A stretch of 64,000 nt of DNA. Origin: Streptomyces longhuiensis (lineage in GTDB: Bacteria > Actinomycetota > Actinomycetes > Streptomycetales > Streptomycetaceae). Numbering within the stretch: position 1 is the stretch's first letter; every line of letters starts with the position of its first letter. The notes below the pieces were generated by a model. That model did no database searches. It was not told the origin of the DNA and saw only the letters and a list, made by a program, of their open reading frames with translations. Shown here piece after piece: positions 25,715-34,404 of the stretch. The translations under genes were made by a program, and so were the position numbers. The DNA lies in NCBI RefSeq assembly GCF_020616555.1, contig NZ_CP085173.1:7828001-7892000 (forward strand), in the 5' to 3' direction.

Positions 25715-26594
25715 TCCGATCCCGCAGAGACGCGGGGTCGAGGCCGTGCGCGGCCACGTGCTCCTCGATCTGTCCGTACCGGCGCAGCTCACGGCGGCCC
25801 ACGCCCAGCCCCAGCACGCGGTGCGGCAGATCGGCGAGCGCGTCGTTGGCGGCCGCAGTCGACGTGCCCGCCAGATACGGCTCGACGATCACCACGTCGG
25901 AGGCGTCGGCCGCACCGGCGGCACGGCGCAGCGCTCCAGCGTCGAAGGGCCGCACGGTCGTCGCGTAGAGCACGGTCACGTCGAGGCCCTCCGTAGCGGC
26001 CAGGACCGCGTCGAGCATCGGCCCGACCGCGACCACGACGCCGCCCCGGCCTTCGCGGACAGTCAGGAAGCGCTCCCCGTCGACGGCGAGTGCGTCCTTG
26101 TTCGACTGCACCGAAAGGCGGACGTACACCCGGTCGTCACCGGCGCCGACCGCGTGCCGGAGCAGCGTCTCGGCCTCGTCCGGGTGCCCCGGCACATGCA
26201 CGGTCCACCCGTCGAGGGTGTCGAGCAGGGCCACGTCGCCCGGCGCCATGTGCGTGAAGCCTCCGGACGGCCAGTCGAAGGAGGCAGCGGCGCTCACCAG
26301 GACCCCGCCCACGTCCTGGTGCCCGAGGTCGAGCTTGACCTGCTCGAAGGGGCGCTCCACCAGGAAGCTGGCGAAGGTGTGCATGACGGGCCGCATCCCG
26401 GTCAGCGCGAGCCCCGCGCCCGTCCCGATGAGCAGCTGCTCCCTGATGCCCACATTGATCACCCGGTCCGGGTGCCGGCGCTCCGCCTCCACGAAGCGGT
26501 CCCTGCCGATCTCCGCGAGGACGACGGCGACCCGGGGGTCCTCGTCGAGCAGCCGGGAGACGACAGGGGCGAATCGATCACGCATGGTGTCCAT
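25680..26594 (-). CDS. Transketolase, C-terminal subunit
   Basis: The pyrimidine-binding and C-terminal half of a split transketolase (304 aa). Visible motifs are INVGIREQLLIGTGAGLALTG, containing the glutamate that activates thiamine diphosphate, and the conserved FASFLVERPFEQVKLDLGH and GFTHMAPGD. With the N-terminal subunit encoded just upstream it would transfer two-carbon units between sugar phosphates, or act in a DXS- or C7N-like specialised pathway. The ATG at 26594 follows GGAAGGA; a second ATG lies three codons later. Confidence 0.88.
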   Translation of the reverse strand: MDTMRDRFAPVVSRLLDEDPRVAVVLAEIGRDRFVEAERRHPDRVINVGIREQLLIGTGAGLALTGMRPVMHTFASFLVERPFEQVKLDLGHQDVGGVLVSAAASFDWPSGGFTHMAPGDVALLDTLDGWTVHVPGHPDEAETLLRHAVGAGDDRVYVRLSVQSNKDALAVDGERFLTVREGRGGVVVAVGPMLDAVLAATEGLDVTVLYATTVRPFDAGALRRAAGAADASDVVIVEPYLAGTSTAAANDALADLPHRVLGLGVGRRELRRYGQIEEHVAAHGLDPASLRDRISGFLGGRARG

Positions 26595-26667
26595 GACGTG
26601 GGTGTCCTTCCTGGGAAGAGAGAAGCGAGCGGAGGAGAGAGGGCGGCGCAGAGAGAGGCGCCGCGCC

Positions 26668-27381
26668 TCAGCCGTTCTTGGGCTCGACACGGGCGACGAC
26701 CACGCGCGGCTTTCCCGGGTGCGGCGCGGCGAAGGCGGCGTACAGGGCCTCGTGATCGCGTCCGTCGACGGTCGCGGCGGACCAGCCGGCCGCCTCGAAG
26801 CGGGCGGCGATACCGCCGGGCCGGGCGTGACTGGCCGAGGAATTGTCGACAACGACGGTGTGCAGCCGGTCGAGGGCGGCGGGCCCCGCGAAGGCGATGG
26901 CCTCGTGGTTGCTGCCCTCGTCCAGCTCGGCGTCCCCGATCAGCGTCCAGACCGCAGGCTCCGCGAAACCCTGCGCGCGAAGCCCGAGTGCAGTCCCGAC
27001 GGCGATCGGCAGCCCGTGCCCCAGGGACCCGCTCGCGATCTCCACGCCGGGGACGAGCACCCGGTCCGGGTGGTGCCCGAGCGGGGAGTCGTACGACCCG
27101 AAGCCGGGCAGCCACTCCACCGGCACGAACCCCTTCGCCGCGAGCACCGCGTAGTACGCCATGGGGCCGTGGCCCTTCGACAGCAGGAACCGGTCACGTT
27201 CCGGATCCCGTACGCCGTCGGGCGTCACCCGCAGTACGCGGTCGTAGAGCACCCACAGGACATCGAGGGTGGAGGTCGCCGCAGGGCCGTGCTTCTCGTC
27301 GCCGGTCATGCGTGCCATGAGGGCCGGAAGGTCTTCGTAGGAGTAGGAGGCCGCCGCTGTACGTGCCGCTGTCGTTGTCAT
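26668..27381 (-). CDS. Transketolase, N-terminal (TPP-binding) subunit
   Basis: The thiamine diphosphate-binding half of the split transketolase (237 aa). The cofactor motif is GDAELDEGSNHEAI (GDG-like, with a D-to-A variation at the third position, then the conserved NHEA region), and the conserved SKGHGPMAYYAVLA and GSLGHGLPIAVG are present. The ATG at 27381 is preferred to an in-frame TTG at 27402, because a MerR-type promoter places the transcription start at or beside this ATG. It is followed after 73 bases by the C-terminal subunit. The SoxR-like box upstream suggests induction by redox-active or electrophilic compounds, where more NADPH-linked pentose flux would help (inference). Confidence 0.88.
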   Translation of the reverse strand: MTTTAARTAAASYSYEDLPALMARMTGDEKHGPAATSTLDVLWVLYDRVLRVTPDGVRDPERDRFLLSKGHGPMAYYAVLAAKGFVPVEWLPGFGSYDSPLGHHPDRVLVPGVEIASGSLGHGLPIAVGTALGLRAQGFAEPAVWTLIGDAELDEGSNHEAIAFAGPAALDRLHTVVVDNSSASHARPGGIAARFEAAGWSAATVDGRDHEALYAAFAAPHPGKPRVVVARVEPKNG

Positions 27382-27387
27382 GACAGG

Positions 27388-27418
27388 AGCGTGCAACCTC
27401 AAGCCAGCTTGAGGTCAA
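27388..27418 (-). promoter_or_regulatory. SoxR/MerR-type operator-promoter of the transketolase genes
   Basis: ACCTCAAGC-CA-GCTTGAGGT (27396-27415) is a perfect 9-2-9 palindrome. It matches the SoxR-family consensus CCTCAAG-N4-CTTGAGG. On the minus strand TTGACC (27418-27413) serves as the -35 and CACGCT (27393-27388) as a weak -10, separated by 19 bases. The over-long spacer with the palindrome between the boxes is the diagnostic layout of MerR-family activated promoters. Transcription should begin at about 27381, giving a leaderless message. No soxR gene is in the window. Confidence 0.75.
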
Positions 27419-27531
27419 GAGCGACCTGCCACGCGCCGGCCTCGGAGGAAAGGGGTGCGCGACCACGGCTCCGAGTGCGGTATGGTTTCCGTGCGCGTTC
27501 GGCCAGGGGAAAGCCCAGGTCAGACGAGCAC

Positions 27532-27605
<74 letters not shown>

Positions 27606-27634
27606 CAGTTCGAACGTATCGAACGTCGCAGGTG

Positions 27635-27663
27635 AAGGGCCGTTTTTATAACGGCCCTTTTTC
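27635..27663 (+). terminator. Rho-independent terminator of tRNA-Pro
   Basis: AAGGGCCGTT (27635-27644) and AACGGCCCTT (27650-27659) form a 10-bp stem with a 5-base loop, followed by a run of T to 27663. It lies 30 bases after the tRNA. Confidence 0.93.
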
Positions 27664-27676
27664 TGTTTCCGGGCCC

Positions 27677-27897
27677 GCTCCCTGGGAGCGATGGGAGGGA
27701 GTACGCTCCCTCGCAGTCCCCGTAACGGATTGCTCCCACTCGGCCCGCTGGCCACATATTCGATTTCTTGGCCATGCGTTCACATTCGTGCCCGTTTTGT
27801 GACGGCTGGCTCCCCTTCGTTCGGGGGGCCTTTTGGGTATGGGCTTGTGCTCTTCGCACAGGTCACACTCGCTCCCAGTGGGAGCGGGGCTGGGAGC
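27677..27897. repeat. Cluster of eight GGGAGC/GCTCCC hexamers downstream of tRNA-Pro
   Basis: GCTCCC occurs at 27677, 27705, 27732, 27809 and 27871, and GGGAGC at 27684, 27880 and 27892. Two pairs make palindromes: CGCTCCC-T-GGGAGCG (27676-27690) and CGCTCCC-AGT-GGGAGCG (27870-27886). Repeated short motifs beside a tRNA resemble recombinase arm sites in attL/attR regions of integrative elements, but no integrase gene is left here. Function is speculative. Confidence 0.5.
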
Positions 27898-28740
27898 GGC
27901 GTCCCCATAACTGGAACCGACGGTATGGGGCCATGCGAAATCCTGGCCCCATGTCCGATTTCAGGGACCCCATATGCCGGATTCCTGTCCGGGCCGTTGC
28001 GTGCAGCATCGAGAAGTTGAACGCGGTTGGGAGATGCTGCGCAGGTGAGAGGTGCAGCAGACGGGAAACAGAGCGGGCTCGCTGCAGCTGTAGATCGGGC
28101 TTCCCCCCGCCAATTGCCTCACCGTCGGGCGAGGCACCGCCAACGGCGGGCTTCGCCCGAGCCCAGGGCCTCGACGGGCCGGGGGCTTGACCGGCGAGCG
28201 CCCCGCGCGACCACCGACAGAAGCGGACTCTTCGCCGGCGGTATAGGCAGTCGGTGAAGCCGAGCGGGGTTACTCGTGTTCGACCCTGCGAGAGCCCGGG
28301 CGAAGACTGGCTGCACCCGACGGGCGGAGCCCCCGCGGGTGGGCGACGATCGTCGGCATGCCCCCGCATCGGCGAGCTGTTGCGGGCCCCAGGGTGTCAC
28401 CGCCGGAAGCTGAGAAGCGCATCGACGGCATTGCCGCTCGAAGCCACGTCGCGACGCGAAAGCGTCGACAGCGTCATCACGGCCTTGCTCGATCTGGGCG
28501 ACGGCAAGCACAGCTGATGGTTGATCCGGGCGTGAGCAGCGCGGCCTGATCCTCGGTTTTGCCGGGGTACTGCTGACGTTTAAAGCGTGGTGTCGGCAGG
28601 GGCCGACGGTCCGTGATCCCTCCGGTATGCCGACTGCATGCGGTATGCACAAGGAGGCGGACCGACGAGCGGCGGGGCTTCCGCGAGAAGTTGAGGATGG
28701 ATGCGGCCCAGCGGTTCGTGGAACGAGGGCACGGCTGCCC
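27898..28740. other. Decayed or non-coding stretch
   Basis: No convincing gene is seen on either strand. The short open frames lack ribosome sites, family motifs and consistent codon bias. A small hairpin CGACGC-GAAA-GCGTCG (28452-28467) with a GNRA-type loop is present but isolated. The stretch lies between the tRNA-Pro and a broken hydrolase gene and is probably degraded DNA. Confidence 0.6.
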
Positions 28741-28799
28741 CTCTCGGGGCGCATCTGGATCCGGTGAACTTGATGGGGCGGCCCTGGTCCGAGGTGCCT

Positions 28800-29145
28800 G
28801 TGCCTCGTCGCATGATCCGCTCGCGCGTGCCGCCGGTCATCGGCTCGCCCTGCTGTCAACAGCTACGGCCTCGACCCGTACGAGCACGTCGGCATCTGAG
28901 ACCCGTTCGACGTGCATGTCGTAACGGAGTTGGTCGGGACGGCCAAACCGGATCCATCGATCTACCGGCTCGCCCTGGAGTGCATCGGGTTGCCTGCCGA
29001 GCGGTGTGTCTTCGCGGACGATCATGCGGTGAATCTTCCGCCTGCGATCGAGCTGGGGATCGCCACTATGCACGTCACGGACAGGCCGCGGTGGTGTCCG
29101 AACTGGAGGCCATCCTCGACGTCACTGCGGTTCGCGCCGCGTGAG
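28800..29145 (+). pseudogene. Broken HAD-family hydrolase
   Basis: The remnant encodes the C-terminal two-thirds of a HAD-IA hydrolase, but in pieces. HRLALLS is in one frame, then NSYGLDPYEHVGI and, after an in-frame TGA at about 28900, DPFDVHVVTELVGTAKPDPS followed by YRLALECIGLPAERCVFADD in the shifted frame. Lysine in TAKPDP and the FADDH acid pair are the usual HAD motifs III and IV. The N-terminus with the nucleophilic aspartate is not found. One frameshift and one stop mark it as a pseudogene. Confidence 0.75.
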
Positions 29146-29305
29146 CCCAACTGCGGCCTCGTTCGGTGTCGCCAGAAATCTTGGCGGTGTGAGGACCTGC
29201 ACCGTTAGGGTCGATGGAGGATCACGCACCCGTCTGGTGAGAAGCGTGTTCACGCCCGGGTCCAATGGGTGGGCACGGACTAGTTGGAGAAGGCGGCAGG
29301 GTCAC

Positions 29306-32300
29306 ATGAGTGCAGGCAGCGCAGGCGGTTCGGCGGCGGACGCCAGGCTGGCACGACTCGCTCAGCAATCCAGGAACTTTGGATTCCTTCTGCCCGACCT
29401 TCCGCTCCTCGTCGCCTACGGGGCTGCTGCCGAGAGCCACGTCTTCGACGATCCCAACACCTCGCTGATCAAGTCGCGGCAGTTCGGAGAAGCCCTCGCG
29501 GAGGACTTGGTGAGCCGCGGCCGGGTCCGGGTCGAGGGAAGTGCCCAGTTCGACCGCCTCAAGGCTCTGGACCGGGAGGGCTATCTCCACGGAGACGTCG
29601 GCAAAGCGTTCCACGAGGTCCGCACACTCGGCAATGACGCCAACCACAAAGGCCACGACAGTGCCGAAGATGCTTTCCGCGCTTTGCGTGCCTGTTTCCG
29701 GCTCGGCGTCTGGTACCACCGTCTGCTCACCGGCTCCCGTGAACAGCTCACCTTCGTACCGCCGAGTCCGGACCGGACTCTAGCCGCTCGGAACGCCAGG
29801 CTGGCGGACGATGTCGCCGCTGCCCGCAAGGCACTCGAGGAGGCCCGGCTCAGCTACCAGGACCAGGCATCCCAGGCCCAGGTCGAGCAGGATGCGCGCA
29901 CCGCCGCCGAGCGCGAACTCGCCCAGGCCCAGGCTGAGCGCGAGGAGCTGGCCCGCCAGGTCGCCGCTATGCAGGCGCAGCTGGCGGCCATCGAGACGGC
30001 GGCCGACCGGGAGCGTGCTCACCGGCACCGGGCCGACGCCACCAGCACCGCCGCTGCCTCCGCCGCGGTCGCGGAGCGCGCTCGCCTCCTCGACAATGCG
30101 GAGCAGGCCTCCCGAGAGCCCCTCACCGAGGCCCAGGTCCGTTCCAGGCTCGACGAGATGCTGTCGCAGGCTGGCTGGGACGTCCAGAACGCCGCATCGG
30201 GCCTCAACCTTCATGTTCAGGGCGACCGGCGCGGCAGCGGAGTCGCCGTACGTGAGGTGACCACCGCACGCGGCCGCGCGGACTATGCCTTGTACGTGGA
30301 GGCCAAGCTCGTCGGCGTCATCGAGGCCAAGAGGGAGGGCGCCGACCTCTCGGCAGCAGAGACCCAGGCCAATGGATATGCCGACCACCTCACGGACGCA
30401 CAGCAGCGTCTGGTGGCCTGGCGCACCCCGCTGCCGTTCCGCTACGTGAGCGATGGAGGCGAGACCCGCTTCCGCTCCACACTCGACCCCGATTCCCGCA
30501 CCCGCCGGATCTTCTCCTTCCACCAACCGCGCACCCTGGCACGCTGGATGCGCCAAGCCGACGAGGACCCCCAGGCCCCCAGCTACCGGGCCCGGCTGCG
30601 GCTGCGGATGCCCGAACTCGACGAGCGCCCGCTGCGCCCGGCTCAGATCACCGCCGTCCAGGGAGTGGAGAACTCCGTTGCCCTCGGCAGAGGCCAGCAC
30701 GGCATGGGCCAGTCCCGCTCCCTTGTTCAGATGGCCACCGGGGCCGGCAAGACGTATACGGCGGTCACCTTCGCCTACCGCATGCTCAAACACGCTCGCG
30801 CCGAACGCGTTCTCTTCCTCGTGGACCGCAACAACCTGGGCGCACAGGCCTTCGCTGAATTCGAGAACTTCACCACCCCGGATACCCACCGGAAGTTCGC
30901 CGACCTCTTCAACGTCCAGCGGCTGGGCGCCGAAGGCATGCTGGCTTCCTCGAAGGTCGTCATTTCCACCGTCCAGCGCCTCTACATGGAGCTCACCGGC
31001 CGTCGTCTTCCCGATTCGCTGCCTGAAGGCGAGGGCAGCGAAGCCGATCTGCCGTACGACGTGCCTGGAGATATCGAGGTCGGCTACAACGACACCATCC
31101 CTCCTGAAGCCTTCGACCTAATCGTCGTTGATGAGTGTCACCGCTCCATCTACGGCAAGTGGCGTTCTGTCCTGGAGTACTTCGACGCCCCGATCGTCGG
31201 GCTCACTGCCACCCCCGTCGCCCAGACCTTCGGCTACTTCAACGGCAACCTGGTCAGCGAGTACACCTACCGGGAGGCCGTCGCCGACGGAGTCAACGTC
31301 GACTTCTCCGTGTACGAGATCGAGACACGGATAACAGGCGAGGGCGGGGTCATTGCCCAGGGCACGGTCCCGGTCCGCGACCGCCGTACCCGCCGCCAGC
31401 GTTACGAGGACATCGCCGAGGACATCGAGTACGGAGCGAAGGAGGTCGGCGTCGGCATCATCAGCAAGGACCAGCTGCGCACGGTGATCCAGACCTTCCG
31501 GGACCGTCTCTTTACAGAGATCTTCCCGGAGCGCGCCAAGCGGGACCGGGATACCGGCGCACTGCTCTGGGACGAGATGTACGTCCCCAAGACCCTGGTC
31601 TTCGCGAAGAACGACAACCATGCCGAAGAGATCGTCGAAGTCATCCGGGACGTCTTCGGCAAGGGCAACGACTTCTGCACCAAGATCACGCACGCGGCCC
31701 GGAAACCGGCCGAACGGCTCGCCGACTTCCGCAACCTTCCCCAGCTCCGTATCGCGGTCACCGTCGACATGATCGCCACAGGCACGGACGTCAAGCCCCT
31801 CGAATGCCTGATCTTCCTGCGGGACGTCAAGAGCTGGGCCTACTTCGAGCAGATGAAGGGCCGGGGTGCGCGCACCCTTTCCCTCACCGATTTCGAGCGG
31901 GTGACACCCGGCGTCGGCCCCAAGACCCGCTTCGTCATGGTCGACGCGGTCGGCGTCACACGAAAGCCGAAGGTCGACGCCGCGCCCCTGGAGCGCCACA
32001 GTGACAAGCAGATCAGTCTGGAGAAGCTGCTCCGTAAGACTGCCGCGCACACGATTGAAGAGGAAGAGGTATCCACGCTCGCCTCGCGCCTCGCCAAACT
32101 CGATCTCCAGATGACGAGCGAGGAGCGCGCCGAGATCGAACGAATCAGCGGTGGCGTATCGCTGAAGGACATCGTCCACGGCATGGTCAAAGCGGTCTCG
32201 ACTGATGACCAGCTGGAGGCCCGCGAGGCCGCCGAGCGCGCCGGCCGCGACCCCGAACGTGCGGTCCGCGACCTCATCGAACGTGCTCTGAAACCACTTG

Positions 32301-32992
32301 CCGCCGCACCGGTACTGCGCGCCAGGCTCCTGGAGATGCGCCGCGCCAAGGACATCCTGTACGACGAGAACAGCCGTGACGCGCTGGTCCGGGCGGGCGC
32401 GGCCGTCGACGACGAGGAGAGCGCACAGGCCACCGTCCGCGGCTGGAAGCAGTACATCGACGACAACCGCGACGAGATCGCGGCCTTGACCATCGCTTTC
32501 GGCGCCGACTCCGACATCCCACCCGCCGCCGCCCTACGACGCCTCCAGGACGTGGCCCGCAGCGTAGCCAGGCCGCCGCGTTCCTGGACCCCCGACACCC
32601 TCTGGAAGGCGTACGAGAACCTCGGCCAGGCACTGGTGCGCAAGCGGGCCAAGCGCACCGCTGCCGACCTCCTCGCCCTCCTGCGCTACGAATTGGCCGG
32701 CGGTGCAGAACGCGGAGCCCCGGCGCCCCGCCCTCACGAAGAGGCCGTACAGGAGCGGTATTCGGCCTGGCTCGCACGCCAGGAACAGTCCGGCGTCAGC
32801 TTCAGTACGCGCGAACGCTGGTGGCTCGACCACATCGTCGGTGCGACCATCGAGCGTGTACGCTTCGACACCGCCGACCTTGACTACGCCCCGTTCACCA
32901 CGCGCAACGGAACGGACGGATTCCTCGCCGAATTCGGTGCGAATCGGGCGGAAGAAATCATTGACGAACTGGACAAGGAGCTGGGCGCGTGA
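29306..32992 (+). CDS. hsdR: Type I restriction enzyme R subunit (HsdR-like)
   Basis: A 1228-residue restriction and translocation subunit. An N-terminal DUF4145-like region (LRACFRLGVWYHRLLTG) is followed by a long Ala/Glu/Arg-rich coiled coil (about 155-280). The nuclease core has D326 and E340-A-K342 (GVIEAKRE). The SF2 helicase has Walker A MATGAGKT (K482), DECH (609-612), LTATP, and the C-terminal VDMIATGTDVKPLECLIFLR. A helical C-terminal assembly region follows. The ATG at 29306 is the first methionine with a plausible ribosome site and the DUF4145 homology follows at once. Its stop overlaps hsdS (GTGA). Confidence 0.95.
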   Translation: MSAGSAGGSAADARLARLAQQSRNFGFLLPDLPLLVAYGAAAESHVFDDPNTSLIKSRQFGEALAEDLVSRGRVRVEGSAQFDRLKALDREGYLHGDVGKAFHEVRTLGNDANHKGHDSAEDAFRALRACFRLGVWYHRLLTGSREQLTFVPPSPDRTLAARNARLADDVAAARKALEEARLSYQDQASQAQVEQDARTAAERELAQAQAEREELARQVAAMQAQLAAIETAADRERAHRHRADATSTAAASAAVAERARLLDNAEQASREPLTEAQVRSRLDEMLSQAGWDVQNAASGLNLHVQGDRRGSGVAVREVTTARGRADYALYVEAKLVGVIEAKREGADLSAAETQANGYADHLTDAQQRLVAWRTPLPFRYVSDGGETRFRSTLDPDSRTRRIFSFHQPRTLARWMRQADEDPQAPSYRARLRLRMPELDERPLRPAQITAVQGVENSVALGRGQHGMGQSRSLVQMATGAGKTYTAVTFAYRMLKHARAERVLFLVDRNNLGAQAFAEFENFTTPDTHRKFADLFNVQRLGAEGMLASSKVVISTVQRLYMELTGRRLPDSLPEGEGSEADLPYDVPGDIEVGYNDTIPPEAFDLIVVDECHRSIYGKWRSVLEYFDAPIVGLTATPVAQTFGYFNGNLVSEYTYREAVADGVNVDFSVYEIETRITGEGGVIAQGTVPVRDRRTRRQRYEDIAEDIEYGAKEVGVGIISKDQLRTVIQTFRDRLFTEIFPERAKRDRDTGALLWDEMYVPKTLVFAKNDNHAEEIVEVIRDVFGKGNDFCTKITHAARKPAERLADFRNLPQLRIAVTVDMIATGTDVKPLECLIFLRDVKSWAYFEQMKGRGARTLSLTDFERVTPGVGPKTRFVMVDAVGVTRKPKVDAAPLERHSDKQISLEKLLRKTAAHTIEEEEVSTLASRLAKLDLQMTSEERAEIERISGGVSLKDIVHGMVKAVSTDDQLEAREAAERAGRDPERAVRDLIERALKPLAAAPVLRARLLEMRRAKDILYDENSRDALVRAGAAVDDEESAQATVRGWKQYIDDNRDEIAALTIAFGADSDIPPAAALRRLQDVARSVARPPRSWTPDTLWKAYENLGQALVRKRAKRTAADLLALLRYELAGGAERGAPAPRPHEEAVQERYSAWLARQEQSGVSFSTRERWWLDHIVGATIERVRFDTADLDYAPFTTRNGTDGFLAEFGANRAEEIIDELDKELGA

Positions 32993-34404
32993 CGGACTCG
33001 GGCGTGGGGGATTCAGTGGCGATCGCGCCGGGGGAGGGGCTGCCGGAGGGGTGGGTTCGCGCTCGAATCGGGGAACTATGCGAGGTTAATCCGCGAGCGT
33101 TCGACGAAGAACCGGACGACGATGACCTGATCTCTCAGGTTCCGATGGCCTTGGTTGAGGCGGAATCGGGTCGGGTGGATGCTTCGACGCAAGTGCGGTT
33201 CGGTGACTTCAAGAAGAAATCGCTGACCAGATTTCAGGAGAACGACGTTCTCTTTGCGAAGATCACGCCGTGCATGGAGAATGGGAAAATTGCCAAGGCG
33301 CAAGGCCTCGTTGGAGGTCGGGCGTTGGGGAGTACTGAGTTCCACGTGCTCCGCAGTGCGGGGGGAGTTCTCCCTGAATATCTGATGCATTACCTTCTTC
33401 AGCGAAACGTGCGACGCGTCGCCGAACAGCACATGTCTGGCGCGGTTGGGCAGCGCCGAGTGCCGCGTTCTTATCTGGCGAACCTTGAAATCCCGGTTCC
33501 GCCCCTCTCTGAGCAGCGCCGAATCGTTGCCAAGCTGGACGAACAGCTCACCCACATCGAGGTCGGCGAGGCGGCTCTTGCGGAAGCCCGGAGCCAGTTG
33601 GGCACCTTTGAAGTGATGCTACTCGCTCGGGCTACGAAGGCGAATCCGGAGGCCCCCTCGTGGGAGTGCTTGACGATTGGTGACATGGCCAAGGTTTCAT
33701 CAGGCGCTACCCCTTTGAAGGCTAGGGCGGACTATTATGACAATGGGTCTGTGCCGTGGGTTACCAGTTCCCTTCTTAACGAAACGTATGTCGATCGCGC
33801 AGATAAGTTCATTACGAATCTTGCGCTAGCTGAGACATCGGTGAAGGAGTACCTTCCGGGGACGATCCTTATGGCGATGTACGGGGAAGGGAAGACTCGT
33901 GGCAAATGTGCTGTGCTAGGAATTCGTGCGACCACCAATCAGGCATGTGCGGGAATCGAGCTTGATCCTGAGTATGAATCGAGGCGTGCGTGGGTGGTGG
34001 CGCTCCTTGAGGCCCTGTATGAGGAGAATAGGGCGTTGGCCTCTGGTGGTGTTCAGCCGAATCTGAGCCTGGGTCTTATTAAAAAGATTCGCGTTCCACT
34101 TCCCCCGGTGGGCCGCCAGAAGGAAATACTGGCGGAGCTGGCACATCGTCGCAGCGAAGTCGCTGCAATGCACACGGTGATCGAGGATGCGAGTGTGCAG
34201 GCAAAAGTGCTCCGTGGCGCTCTCCTCCACGCCGCTTTCACCGGCACCCTCGTCCCCCAAGACCCCGCCGACGAGCCCGCCTCAGCTCTGCTCGACCGCA
34301 TCTGCGCCCAGCGTCAGGCTGCCGTCAAGCCCGTACGCAAGCGCACCCCACGCAAGACCACCAGCAAGCCGGCCTCTTCGGGCCAGGAAGAACTTCCCCT
34401 GTGA
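32989..34404 (+). CDS. hsdS: Type I restriction enzyme specificity subunit (HsdS)
   Basis: A 471-residue DNA-recognition subunit with two target-recognition domains (about 15-165 and 205-385). The first central helical spacer reads PPLSEQRRIVAKLDEQLTHI. The second conserved region is PLPPVGRQKEILAELAHRR. Between 33,060 and 34,160 the DNA is clearly poorer in GC than its neighbours, with many A/T third positions, while the C-terminal 60 codons return to high GC. This suggests the recognition domains were exchanged from another source. The GTG start overlaps hsdR by four bases, and the stop overlaps hsdM by four bases. Confidence 0.95.
   Translation: MTDSGVGDSVAIAPGEGLPEGWVRARIGELCEVNPRAFDEEPDDDDLISQVPMALVEAESGRVDASTQVRFGDFKKKSLTRFQENDVLFAKITPCMENGKIAKAQGLVGGRALGSTEFHVLRSAGGVLPEYLMHYLLQRNVRRVAEQHMSGAVGQRRVPRSYLANLEIPVPPLSEQRRIVAKLDEQLTHIEVGEAALAEARSQLGTFEVMLLARATKANPEAPSWECLTIGDMAKVSSGATPLKARADYYDNGSVPWVTSSLLNETYVDRADKFITNLALAETSVKEYLPGTILMAMYGEGKTRGKCAVLGIRATTNQACAGIELDPEYESRRAWVVALLEALYEENRALASGGVQPNLSLGLIKKIRVPLPPVGRQKEILAELAHRRSEVAAMHTVIEDASVQAKVLRGALLHAAFTGTLVPQDPADEPASALLDRICAQRQAAVKPVRKRTPRKTTSKPASSGQEELPL

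Noticed and set aside
23339..25792. 817-codon minus-strand frame across the minisatellite, YjbR and MFS genes
   Set aside because: It has no motif, crosses a repeat array, and is antisense to two well-supported genes.
28452..28467. Group II intron domain V-like hairpin with GNRA loop
   Set aside because: The stem is only six base pairs, lacks the conserved catalytic triad and bulge, and no reverse transcriptase is nearby.
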